Below are positions 38,632 through 48,931 of a stretch of 64,000 nt of DNA, piece after piece. The stretch lies in assembly GCA_029204225.1 (NCBI GenBank), contig CM055098.1, positions 50,157,134 through 50,221,133 on the forward strand, in the 5' to 3' direction. Under the pieces are notes generated by a model that was given only the letters and a program-made list of their open reading frames with translations, made no database searches and was not told the DNA's origin. The position numbers and the translations under genes are program-made. How positions within the stretch are numbered: the stretch's first letter is position 1; every line of letters starts with the position of its first letter. The DNA comes from Diphasiastrum complanatum. Taxonomy: Eukaryota > Streptophyta > Lycopodiopsida > Lycopodiales > Lycopodiaceae.

Positions 38632-39443
38632 TGAAGCTTGAAAGATTCGCGAATAGAATCTTGTCACGAAATTTTTCTGTTTCTTGTTCAAGCCTCAGAT
38701 ATCGTGAAATTGTCGCGAACAATTCGCGAAATCTTCTGGACTATTCTTCAAGCTCACCTGTCGCGAAACTATCTCGAACAGTTCGCGAAATATTCTAGCT
38801 TCCTTCAAGCTCAAGAATTGTCATCTATCGCGAACAATTCGTGAATGACGAAAATGTTGCGAAGAGACAAGTGTCGCGAACAATTCGCGAAACATGAAAC
38901 TGAAACGAAAAGACAGACTGTCACAAAATATTCGCGAACATAATTTATTTGACCCTAGAAACCAGAACGTCGTTGAATATCAACTGTCAAAACAAATTGG
39001 ATTATGTTACAGAAGGAAAAAGGCCAAAGGAGTTATCATGTAACAATATAAATACATGTGCACTTATAGTAATAACATACTCTCAGATTCAAGCTTAGAC
39101 TTAGACTCAGACTGACTAATTTACTTATGCACTTGCGCACTTACATACTCTTCGTAAAAGAGATACCACAAGGCAGCAAGAAAAATGTATATTGATTCAG
39201 ATTCAGAATTATAAAATTTGTTTTCTGATCAAAGCTTCAGTCGTTCATCTGATTATCTAACTGTCTATCACATTTGCGCATATATTTCCAATTTCCGCAC
39301 CCATATTTCCGCACGCATAATTTAATCATAATAGAACTGCTCTATTAGTACATAGATCAGATTTAGGCATGATTAAAAATGCTGATATTGGTGTGATTTA
39401 TTCAAAATCTAATCGCGTTCTCTAAGGAAGAACCTTTCTAACA
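38632..39443 (+). repeat. 3' LTR of the old Copia element
   Basis: Direct copy of 33552-34373 with a short deletion near its end. The LTR may extend left to about 38467. Confidence 0.85.
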
Positions 39444-40030
39444 GTTTCGTAGAACCTTTCCCACAAACACCTTTTAACCCGTGCAAATTTTGATACACGT
39501 GGCTGAGTCATCAATTTAGGGAAGTGGCCACGTAGCAGTTGTGAAGGGGAAAAACATACACGTGACATGTTGTCGATGGCAAGAGGAGCCTAATTACATG
39601 CCATGGTAGTGCATCACAAAAAATTTAACCTCAGCCATCCATCTGCAATTGCTACGTACCAGGTATCCGCCATCTAGAGGCATGTAGCACTCCAAGCCGC
39701 TGGAGTGGTGAGGGTAGTTGCGTGCTGTAACCCGCCGTTGGATGATGAATACCATATGTAGCAATTATAGATCCAGAGATGAGATTCATTCTCTACGTAA
39801 AGCCATGCTATGATCTAAACAGTGACAACTGGGTGATGCCACGAGCTTGATATCACTCCTCATAAACTGCTAGGTCAATTATAGTTCATCCAACCACTTG
39901 GCTACCGCCTTGTATTAAGTTTCCACCGCTTAAGCCCCCTACCACCATTAACGACCCAAATGTGTTCAAATAGGGCTCAACTCTCGTCGTCTCACCTTTT
40001 AGGTTCTGCATTTAGGGCTTCGCACATATC
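39444..40030. other. Intergenic, upstream flank of the hnRNP-like gene
   Basis: No coding frame is supported; sequence is more GC-balanced than the flanking TE. Probably includes promoter elements of the gene that follows. Confidence 0.4.
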
Positions 40031-40031
40031 T

Positions 40032-40032
40032 G

Positions 40033-40070
<38 letters not shown>

Positions 40071-40071
40071 A
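40032..40071 (+). promoter_or_regulatory. (TA)n TATA-like core followed by (GA)n tract
   Basis: TATATATATATATA (40032-40045) runs directly into a GA repeat (40046-40071), about 610 bases before the hnRNP-like start codon. The layout fits a TATA box with the transcription start within or just after the GA tract. Inference only. Confidence 0.45.
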
Positions 40072-40185
40072 GCTTTGCCTTGTTATCCGTAGAATCATCA
40101 TAACTGATGCGATCAAATCCTCCATAGCTCAATATCCATCATTTCGTCATCGTCAGGAGCACCTGCTGCTGCTCAGACAAGTGCT

Positions 40186-40520
40186 TTGCAGGTTTTGCTT
40201 TTAGCGATAAATGTATGTCTTCACAGTTGTGGTTTCCATTCAGCTCAGAAGTCGCTTTTATTATCTACGTTTCATACACAAACAGCGAAGGCTGTCTTTG
40301 CCTGTTTTGCTTTTAGCGATAATATATTCACAGTTTTGGTTTGCTTTCCACTTAGAAGTCGCTTTCGTTATCTAGGTTTCTTGATAGCGGCGACTGTTTC
40401 GCTTGTAGTGATAATATTTTCACAGTTTTGGTTTGCTTTGGCTTAGACGTCGCTTTCGTTATCTAGGGCTTTTTACACAAACAGCGAAGGCTGTGCTGCT
40501 TTGCAGGTTTTGCTCGTAGG
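40186..40520 (+). repeat. Triplicated segment of about 90-112 bp in the leader of the hnRNP-like gene
   Basis: Units begin near 40193 (TTTTGCTTTTAGCGATAA), 40305 (same word) and 40395 (TTTCGCTTGTAGTGATAAT). Each continues with TTCACAGTT.TGGTTT and GTCGCTTTCGTTATCTAGG-like sequence. A fourth partial unit starts near 40507. Confidence 0.8.
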
Positions 40521-40682
40521 AAATATCAACGTATTTGGTGTGTGAGCTTTAAGTTTGACAAGCTAGGAAGAAGCAACAGGATCCAAAGCAGGCGGTTTAG
40601 AAGGTGCATAGCAAAGTCGCACAGGGTTGAGGTCATATAGTTGAAGGGACAAGGCTTTTTATTTGCAATTAGCTAGTTAGCT

Positions 40683-42315
40683 ATGGCGTCTGCTGATTCA
40701 GAACAAGCCGGGGGTGAAGAGCAACGGAGCAGTTTGCAAAGTGGAGGGCAGGGGAAAGAAGCTAAGGTAGACAGTGCTGCTAAAGATGCGTCTGCCGCAG
40801 CAGGAAACACGTCCAGTTCAGGGTTAGTTGTTCTATCTAGCTAGATCTAGTGGAGACCTCTGTCCTTCTTTAGTTTTTGCATCATCGTCATGTTTGATGT
40901 GGATGTATTGTAGCATTATAGGTAGGGAGTGCTGGTTTAGCATTTTTAGTATGAGAACACTTTCTCCTAGGTTACTTACTCGCAGTCACATCTTGTATGA
41001 TTAGAGGGAAGATTTTTATTGGTGGTCTGTCACGGGAGACAACAACAGGTAAGAAATCCATTTACGACTCTATTTCATTCTTACCTTTGTGCTGCCCTTT
41101 TCTTATGTGTAGCAGTAAATTTACACCTTTGTAGGTCCTATGGTCTTCGTTGAGGTTGTACAAGAATGAGCTCATTAGTTGCTTAATTTTTGCAGAGAAA
41201 CTCACGAATCATTTCAAGAAGTATGGGGAGATAACTGACTCTGTCATCATGAAGGACCGTGGGTCTGGTCATCCACGTGGATTTGGGTTTGTAACATTTG
41301 CTGATCCTAATGTTTGCGCCCGAGTTTTGCAAGAAGATCAGATAATCGATGGCAGAACAGTAAGTGCTAACAGTTTCTTCATAGAATAAACGTTTTGTTA
41401 ACTTTGTATCTCCTTCCCTTTTTCTTTCTCTTGTATGTCATCATTTGCGCGGTTGATTCATCCAAACTCCTGACCTTAAGTACAGGAATTAAAGCCTTTA
41501 CCAACACGCTACTTATTGGAGCATCGCTTATGCTCTTCGTTGAATTCACACTACTATTCGATTTCGCTTCAGAATGCTTCATTCAGTACAGGCTACAGTG
41601 CATGGTTTTTATAAACGTTACATGTATATGTATTAGTATCCTCCTCTATTTTTATAATTGATTTTGCAGAATTTTTCAAAAAAGTATAGTTACTTTCTTT
41701 AGGACTCTGGAATTAGAGTGCAATGTTTTTTTTATGATTTATTCTTTATTGACTATATGTTTAGGTAAGAGGTAGCTGAAGGCCTGCCTAATCTTGGAGA
41801 GTTGCAGGTAGATTGTAAAAGATCAATTCCTCGTGAAAATATGGCTGCAGTTAAAGGGCCAAAGACTAAGAAAATATTTGTCGGAGGTATACCAACTACA
41901 ATTACTGAAGGTAAATGGCAAACAAATATTTTTTTAACGTGCTCGCAACAACATAACATGTGTAAATATTTCATGTATTGCATATGAGTTGTAGACATCA
42001 TAATGTTGGGTTTTGTGAAGAATTATGAGTATTTTCTCGTATGCATCTTTCTTTTCAAGTTCTCAAATTTGAATGATACCGCTTTTTCAGAGGAATTTGG
42101 AAAACACTTTTCTCAGTTTGGAAAAGTTGTGGAGCACCAAATCATGCTAGATCATAGTAGTGGCCGATCTCGTGGATTTGGATTCATTATCTTTGATAAT
42201 GAGCAGACAGTTGATGATCTCTTGGCTCAGGGGACTATGCATGACTTTGCAGGAAAGCAGGTACTAGGTTGGAGTGTAATTTTCGTTCACATGGACCATG
42301 TTAAATTATGATAAT

Positions 42316-42360
<45 letters not shown>

Positions 42361-45300
42361 TTATTATTGTCTTGTGAATGCTAAAAAGCACATAAGACGA
42401 AGCAAATGCCTCAAGTGTGAAATCTCTCCATAAACTGGAAATAATGCTGTAGCTGAACAATGACATAAGAGTGCTATAAAACAGTAAAAAAATTAAAAAA
42501 AAAAAAAAACGGACGCGTCCGGACCCCCGGACGCACCCCTGGTGCGTCCGTGTCCGGACACGGACGCGGCCGCACGTTCGGTGCAACATCCTGTCAGAAT
42601 TTGTGATACAAATTCTAGATGGTGTTACTAGTCCTACTAGCACTCACACAAAACCAAGCATAGAGAGAATTCAGATCATAGGAGAATTGAGCAATTGCTC
42701 TAGCTCATTGAATTGAATGGAATGATTGTGGTGGGGTGCCAGTAGTTTCTCTAATGATTGATAAAAGCTAATGAGCCTAAGGCAAATAGCAAAAGACAAA
42801 AAGCTGATTGCTATAATTACTACCTATATTGGGTAAACACCCAAGATGAGTTTCTAAGTGATAAAAGCAAATCCTATTCTAGTAGTAGTGCACCCACCTA
42901 CATGCATGACTAAAAACCCTAAAATATGACTTACTATAAATAGTAATGGCCCCTAAAAATAGCACGCAGGCATGGCCAAACTATCATTAAGGGGTGTCAA
43001 ATAAGCATTAATTTCTAACACTCCCCCTTAATGTTTACTTTGTTATCTATTACTCCTAGAAGTTCTCTAAACTTCTGAAATTTTTCTTTGCCAAGACCTT
43101 TGGTAAAGATATCTGCAACTTGCTCTTCCGTAGGGCAATAGATAAGCTCCACTTCATTTCTTTGAATTTTCTCTCTGATGAAGTGTTGTTGTACTTCAAT
43201 ATGCTTTGTTTTGCTGCGAAAAACTGGATTTTTTGCCAATTTAATACAACTATGATTGTGACATTGAAGTACCGTAGGTCAATCTTGTACCATATGTAGA
43301 TCATGTAGAATCCTTCGCAACCATATTGCTTCACATGTTGCACTCGTTGTAGCTCGATATTCTGCCTCTGTAGATGATAAAGCAATAGTATGTTGCTTCT
43401 TTGAACTCCAAGAGATAGCACCAGAACCAAGACTAAAAACATAACCTATAGTAGATCTTCGGTCTTCCGCATCTCCAGCCCAATCAGCATCCACATATCC
43501 CTGTAACTTCAAATCATCCTTGATAGTTTCATAGTACCACCTAGGCAATCTTCTAGCTTCTGATGTAGGATGCTTCCTGCTTGGTGAAGTAGGAGGTGAA
43601 TAAGTATCCCATATACTTGACCTCTCCTTCCTCTTTCCTATCTCAACCAAAGACACTTTAGGTTCTTGAATTGGCGTAGGCGATACATGTGTCGATTCAG
43701 GTTCCTGTAATAACTCGTCACATAATATAGGGATTCCACCATCTTGATCTTTATCAAAATATATCTCTATATCTTCATGAGTTGCCTCCTCATCAAAGAT
43801 CACATCCCTACTTATGATTATTTTGTTACCCTCCAAGTCATATAACCTGTATCCCTTCTCTTGATTATCATAACCAAGAAATAAACATTTTGTCGCCTTA
43901 GAATCCAATTTGCTCCTTGAATCTTTAGGTATGTGAGAATAAGCAATACTTCCAAACACTCTCAAATGACTTACATCTGGCTTCCGACCCGTGTAAGCTT
44001 CCTCTGGAGTTCGATTCTCTACAACCTTTGTAGGACTTCGATTCAAAAGATAAACCGCCGTCTTAACTGCCTCACCCCAAAACATATTTGGAAGATTTTT
44101 ACTCTTGAGCATACTCCTCGCAGTTTCCACTATGGACCGGTTCTTTCTTTCCGCAACTTCATTTTGTTGAGGTGTGTCCGTATTTGCAAATTGTCTCTTG
44201 CAAAACACCTGAAATTCCGTAGAAAGATACTCTCCCCCTTTGTCTGAGCAAAGTATCTTAATTTGTCTATCTATTTCTTTCTCCACCTATGTCTTAAACC
44301 ATGTGAAATATTTGAAAGCTTCACCCTTATTCTTCAGAAGATAGATCCATGTCTTCCTAGAATAGTCATCCACAAACACTATAAAGTAACTTGCTCCCCC
44401 ACAAGACCGAGTCTTCATAGGACCACACAAATCTATATGAACAAGTTCTAGAACATTTTTCGCCCTGAATGTACTAGGCAAAAATTTCTTTATATGATGC
44501 TTGCCTAAGACACAGCCTTCACAAACCTTGTGATCAGAAACGACTTGAGGTAGACCTGTAACCATGTTAAATTTCCTCAAGACTTGTAGACTTTTGTAAT
44601 TCAGATGTCCATACCTCTCGTGCCATAACTTACTCAATAATTCAGTATCCGCAACACTTGCATGATGATCCACCACCTGAGCTTGAAGTTTATACAACCG
44701 CCCTGCAAGTATGCCCTCAGCTACTACTTCATCATTTTTCTTCTTGATGAGACACCGCTGTTCATCAAACTGCACCACCATGTGTTGCTTTGCAATAACT
44801 GATACTGAGAGCAAGTTTTTCTTGATTCCTGGTACATAAAGCACATCCTTTATGTTTCCAATCTTCCCTGAAGGTAGTTGTACTTGTACTTTTCCAACTC
44901 CCTTTATATCAATGTGTAGTTGTCTCCCAACTTCACATTTGACCCATCATCTAAGTTTTGAAAATTAGATAGCCAGTCTCGCCTAGGTGTCATGTGCTTA
45001 GAAGCTCCTGAATCAATAAACCAATAGTCTCCTTCCTTTGAGAAGGCAATACCAGAAGATGTCGATGCCGAAAACTCAGTCTTCAAGATCTAAAGCACTC
45101 AATTTTGCATTAGAAATTTCTTCTTCTTCAGCAAAATTTCCATCCTACTTTTTCTTGAACTTGTTGTGCTAGCACTCCTTTGCATAATGTCCTGATTTTT
45201 TGCAAATGAAGCAGTTTCCTTTTCGAACGACTTTCTTTCCATCTTCTGACCGATTTGATTGAATCTCCTCCATATCTTGCTGCTTTTTCTTCTTCTTCTT

Positions 45301-47057
45301 CCCTTTGCCACCCTTCTTGGAACTTTGCTCTTGCTTCTTTGCCAGGAATACCCGTTCCTTGAAATCGTCCCTGTTGACAATATTTTGTCGTCTCATTTCT
45401 TCTTGTAGTAAGATGGCATTTAGCTCATCAAAAGAAGGCTTCGTTTCTCTTAACAATAGCATCATTACAAAGTTCTGATAGGCCAAAGGTAGACTATTAA
45501 GTACAATGGATACCAATACTGAATCTTGAACACTTTCTCCAGCTGCAATAAGTTGCCCTCTCAAATTTTTCACTCGAGTAAAGTAGTCCGTTACCGATTC
45601 ACCTGTACCCATCTTCAACGTGTGAAGCTTATTAGTCAAAAACAAGATCCGTGACTAATTTACCGTCTCATACAAGCTCTTTAGTATATCCCAAGTCTCC
45701 TTGGGTCCAGCAACATCTCTGATATGAGGTATAATCATATCTTTAACTGATAAGTTGATGATATGATGAGCTTTTCTTCTACGTTTCTGATACTCCCGCA
45801 ACTCTCTGTCAGTGGTAGGAGGTATCTCAACACCTGTGACGATATCTCAATATTCTCTATCTTGGAGAATATTCTGCATCTTGAACTTCCATATACTATA
45901 GTTCGTTCCATCTAGCTTGCTAGACTCCGGCAACACAACGTCGTTCAATCCTGTCATTATACTAATCCGTAACAAATCTCAGCAACCTGAATTTAGTTTA
46001 ACATTCAGATCTGTCCAAAAACAGCCTTCCCTCAATATCACCTGCCCTGATTCAGACCTGTCCTAGATATCACCTGTTCCAGGTATTGCCTGTCTGAACC
46101 TGCACCTGCTCAGTTACCACCTGCACCAGGTACTGCCTTCCGTAGCTGCTGCTGCTGTCCGGGCCTGCACCAGGTCCACCTACCTCAGATGCTGCCTGTC
46201 CGGGCCTGCACCAGGTCCTGCCTGCCCTCAGAAGTGCCTTCCCCAGCTACTGCTGCCCTCGGAAGTGCCTGCACCAGGTACTGCTGCCCTCAGACGTGCC
46301 TGTTTAGATGTGCATGCACCTGAAAAACACCTGTTCAGATCTGCCTGTCTCAGAAGTCACCTGTTCAGATACTACCTTCCTCAGATGTACCTGCTCCAGA
46401 TGTGACCTGCACCAGAAAACTAGTAAACAACCAGAAAAACTCTGATTCAGATCTGTCGACAACCAGTAACTTTCCGTCAATCTTCTCCTAGAAGATTCCC
46501 GTTGTTTACCTAACAACGTTGACTCCACATGCAGCTTCAGCTCCTCCAATCTGATTGCACACCTGCAAATACAAACTCTCTCTCTCACCAAAGAGCCTGC
46601 TCTGATACCATCTCAAAATTTGTGATACAAATTCTAGATGGAGTTACTAGTCCTACTAGCACTCACACAAAACCAAGCATAGAGAGAATTCAGATCATAG
46701 GAGAATTGAGCAATTGCTCTAGCTCATTGAATTGAATGGAATGATTGTGGTGGGGCGCCAGCCTTCTTAAATTGTTTCTTAATGATTGATAAAAGCTAAT
46801 GAGCCTAAAGTAAATAGCAAAAGACAAAAAGCTAATTGCTATAATTGCTACCTATATTGGGTAAACACCCAAGATGAGTTTCTAAGTGATAAAAGCAAAT
46901 CCTATTCTAGTAGTAGTGCACCCACCTACATGCATGACTAAAAACCCTAAAATATGACTTACTATAAATAGTAATGGACCCTAAAAATAGCACGCAGGCA
47001 TGGCCAAACTATCATTAAGGGGTGTCAAATAAACATTAATTTCTAACACATCCGCTT

Positions 47058-47132
<75 letters not shown>

Positions 47133-48931
47133 TCAGGGATGCGCGTCCGGGCCGGACGCGGGCAATCCGCGTCCTTGTCCGGCATCCGGACCAGGACGCG
47201 TCCATATTTTTTTATTTTTTTTTATTTTTTTAACACAATCAAAAAATAAAAATAAAAATAAATAGCGTACGCGTCCGGGGACCCGGACGCACCCCTGGCC
47301 AGACGCGGACGCGCGTTCGCGTCCGGGGTCCGCCACCTTAGAATCTAGATATATATACATATATATTTTTTGGTTGTAAAATAAAATACCAAGATTTATG
47401 TTGTTTTGTTTTGCTTTATCACATTGTATATTTTCTAGATTGCGTGGATTTTTTTTTCTTCGTTTTCAATTTTTTTTGTATTTTTTATTTGTTTTCTGTT
47501 TTTGGTTTTTTGATGCATAATATCATAGATGCAGCGAATCGCGTTTCTGCGAACCAGAATCTTGATGTTTTTTAGTTGAAATTTTTTTTTACCAGCAAAT
47601 CGCAAATCGCGACCCCTCAGTGAATCGGGGGATCGCAATTCGGATTGCTGTCCGCTATTCGGCGGTGCATCTTTGGCATATATAATGTATATACAATACA
47701 TTACATATTTCATATATAAATTATAAATATATATCTAGCGTTCTAGCTGTGAAAACCAAAATTGTTGAAGTGTTTACAAAAATCTGCAAACGCTTAACAT
47801 GTGCAATCAGATTTTATATGGGCAATTTGTTATTTTTTTTTATATCATTAACAAAAGATGCCGGCTTTTGGGATGCTGGTTTGATGGAAAGATGCAATTT
47901 CACTGGCTTCCTGATTTGCTAAGGACTATTACTCATAAACTGGTTATATGCCTTCATAAAAAGCCTTTAAGAATTTCTTGATATCGGTTTTTGGGAAAAG
48001 ATGCCAGCTTCACTGGTAATTCCACTTCCCGTTTTTCTAAGGACTACTACTCATAAAAGGTTAATATGCCTTTATAAAAAGTCAAGGATTTCATGATATT
48101 GGTTTTTGGGAAGGGTGCCAGTTCCGTTACTTATAGCTTAATACATATATATCGTGTTACGTGTATGTTGGCAACTTGTTTTTGTTGTTGCAAGAAATGT
48201 CTAAAACTGATGTGTTGGAGATCACTGAAATCTCTGAAATATTGTCGAATGCTTATTTCATGTTCTGGAACCCTACCTTGCAACATCTTGTTGCCATTCT
48301 TTTGTTTGCCTTGGATATTTTGAATTTCAATGAATCTTTGTCCTTCACACGTGTTTCAAGGTTTGCTTGAAGAATTCAGTTTGATATCTTGTTTGATTAT
48401 TCACAGGTAGAGATAAAGAAAGCAGAACCAAAGAGGGCTCAGGAGGCAGGAAGTGGTCCTGGAGCTGGTCGAGGTGGGTTTGGTTCCTCTGGACGTGGTG
48501 GTTTTGACCGATACGATGATGGCTATGGTTTAAGTTCAGATTTTGGCTACAACAGTGGGTCATATCGGAGTGGTTATGGAAGTAGAGCTGACAGTTATGG
48601 AGGTTATGGTGGAAGCTATGGAGGTTATGGCAGTGGTGGATATGGAGGAAGTGGCCTTGGTGTGGCTGGATATGGTGGAAGTTCTTTTGGGGGTGGCTAC
48701 GGATCTGGCCTTGGGTCATATGGAGGGAGCCTTGGTGGTGGTTATGGCAGTGGGCTTTTAGGTGGGTATAATGATGATGCGTATGGTGTTTTGGGTTATG
48801 GTAGTACTTACAGTGGTACAGGTTACGGAGGTGGCTATGGATCAGGTGGGGGCTACAGTGGTGGGTATGGTAGCACTCGGGGTTATGGAGGCAGCGCTAA
48901 TGGAAGGTATCATCCTTATGGAAGGAATTAA
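40683..48931 (+). CDS. Two-RRM glycine-rich hnRNP A/B-like RNA-binding protein, six coding exons
   Basis: Nuclear RNA-binding protein resembling plant hnRNP1/RBGD proteins, which bind pre-mRNA and mRNA. Exons: 40683-40822, 41005-41048, 41196-41359, 41808-41910, 42091-42260 and 48407-48931; all introns are GT-AG and phases join to 381 codons. RRM1 (about 49-122): RNP2 KIFIGG and RNP1 RGFGFVTF (89-96). RRM2 (about 138-212): RNP2 KIFVGG and RNP1 RGFGFIIF (178-185), then KKAEPK. Residues from about 220 to the end are Gly/Tyr/Ser-rich (YGGSYGGYG-type), likely disordered and prone to phase separation. The ATG follows a long leader with a triplicated repeat and a GA tract. The last intron (6.1 kb) hosts a Copia element and GC-rich repeats, but the frame is intact. 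The exact orthologue is not named because several related plant genes exist. Confidence 0.93.
42320..42358. repeat. (GA)n microsatellite
   Basis: Pure AG repeat about 60 bases after the exon 5 donor of the hnRNP-like gene. Confidence 0.95.
42506..42586. repeat. GC-rich GGACGCGTCC-type palindromic cluster, left copy
   Basis: Poly-A followed by overlapping GGACGCGTCC, CCCGGACGC and GTCCGTGTCCGGACAC words. A matching cluster lies at 47136-47335, on the other side of the inserted Copia element. Confidence 0.75.
42592..43020 (-). repeat. 3' LTR of the RT-less Copia element
   Basis: TGTCAGAATTTG...TTTCTAACA, followed by the polypurine tract CATTAAGGGGGAG in minus reading. Confidence 0.93.
43015..43520 (-). 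pseudogene. Copia RNase H domain fused to integrase tail
   Basis: GYVDADWAGDAEDRRSTIGYVF, SSKKQHTIALSSTEAEYRA, then after a frameshift at about 43280 the tail KNPVFRSKTKHIEVQQHF and VADIFTKGLGKEKF. It follows integrase in the same open frame with no RT in between (junction about 43508-43520). Confidence 0.9.
43521..44844 (-). pseudogene. Copia integrase
   Basis: Zinc region LWHERYGHLNYKSL with CEGCVLGKHH; catalytic residues are visible in HIDLCGPM, CSDKGGEYLS and QQNEVAERKN; C-terminal motifs LRVFGSIAYSHIPK, KCLFLGYD and ISRDVIFDEEATHED. One in-frame stop (near 44287) separates the two halves. After the linker ending PRWYYETIKDD the frame goes straight to RNase H. Confidence 0.92.
44904..45086 (-). 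pseudogene. Copia protease
   Basis: Aspartic protease motif YWFIDSGASKHMT followed by VKLGDN. It is in a different frame from both neighbours, so small indels have occurred on each side. Confidence 0.88.
45169..45957 (-). pseudogene. Copia gag with CCHC zinc knuckle
   Basis: ATG at 45957 opens a gag frame (LDGTNYSIWKFKMQ), followed by TNKLHTLKMGTGESVTDYF and LNSLPLAYQNFV of the gag core, LLQEEMRRQNIVN, a Lys-rich stretch and the zinc knuckle CFICKKSGHYAKEC (CX2CX4HX4C). Two in-frame stops (near 45840 and 45656) and one directly after the knuckle interrupt it. Confidence 0.9.
46020..46440 (-). repeat. Degenerate minisatellite in the Copia leader
   Basis: Repeated CCTGCACCAGGT, CTGCTGCCCTCAGA and GTGCCTGC words between gag and the PBS. 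No coding frame; it lies in the untranslated leader of the element. Confidence 0.8.
46599..46610 (-). other. Primer-binding site of the RT-less Copia element
   Basis: Reverse complement of TGGTATCAGAGC, abutting the 5' LTR. Confidence 0.92.
46611..47048 (-). repeat. 5' LTR of the RT-less Copia element
   Basis: Direct copy of 42592-43020; the 5-bp CATCC duplication follows at once. Confidence 0.93.
47062..47131. repeat. (TA)n then (AAT)n microsatellite
   Basis: Compound repeat right of the Copia insertion, in the hnRNP-like gene's last intron. Confidence 0.95.
47136..47335. repeat. GC-rich palindromic cluster, right copy, foldback-like
   Basis: GCGTCCGGGCCGGACGCGG and GGACGCGTCC words (47136-47202), then a T-rich run, an A-rich run, and a second GC-rich arm (47268-47335) with GTACGCGTCCGG and CCCGGACGCACCCCTGG. 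The last word is shared with the left copy at 42.53 kb. The GC/T-rich/A-rich/GC layout could fold into a long hairpin. Confidence 0.7.
47340..48406. other. Rest of the last intron of the hnRNP-like gene, no gene seen
   Basis: AT-rich, with a diverged direct repeat near 47870-47960 and 48000-48090 (GGACTA.TACTCATAAA, ATATGCCTT.ATAAAAAG). Confidence 0.55.

Larger units (their letters stand above)
33552..39443 (+). mobile_element. Old, near-complete Ty1/copia retrotransposon
   Basis: Two direct LTR copies (33552-34373, 38632-39443) flank a PBS (34375-34386), gag, protease, integrase, RT and RNase H in Copia order. By eye the LTRs differ at about 65-70 of about 815 aligned positions (near 8 percent), mostly C/T or G/A. 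Flanking 5-mers (AAATT, GTTTC) do not match, and the purine tract after the RNase H stop (38456-38466) lies about 165 bases before the shared LTR start. The true 3' LTR may therefore begin near 38467, with the 5' LTR having lost its first part. Several stops make it non-autonomous. Confidence 0.9.
42592..47048 (-). mobile_element. Young Ty1/copia element lacking RT, with intact target-site duplication
   Basis: LTRs 42592-43020 and 46611-47048 are near-identical (by eye about 11 substitutions and one 9-bp indel), and the insertion is flanked by perfect 5-bp duplications CATCC (42587-42591, 47049-47053). On the minus strand the order is: PBS (46599-46610), repetitive leader, gag, protease, integrase, RNase H, polypurine tract (reverse of 43021-43033), 3' LTR. 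The whole RT domain is absent. It sits antisense in the last intron of the hnRNP-like gene. The right LTR's first TG has become TC. Confidence 0.95.

Noticed and set aside
48345-48719. Minus-strand His/Gln/Asn-rich open frame
   Set aside because: It is the antisense of the Gly/Tyr-rich exon of the hnRNP-like gene, whose frame has RRM context and splice sites.
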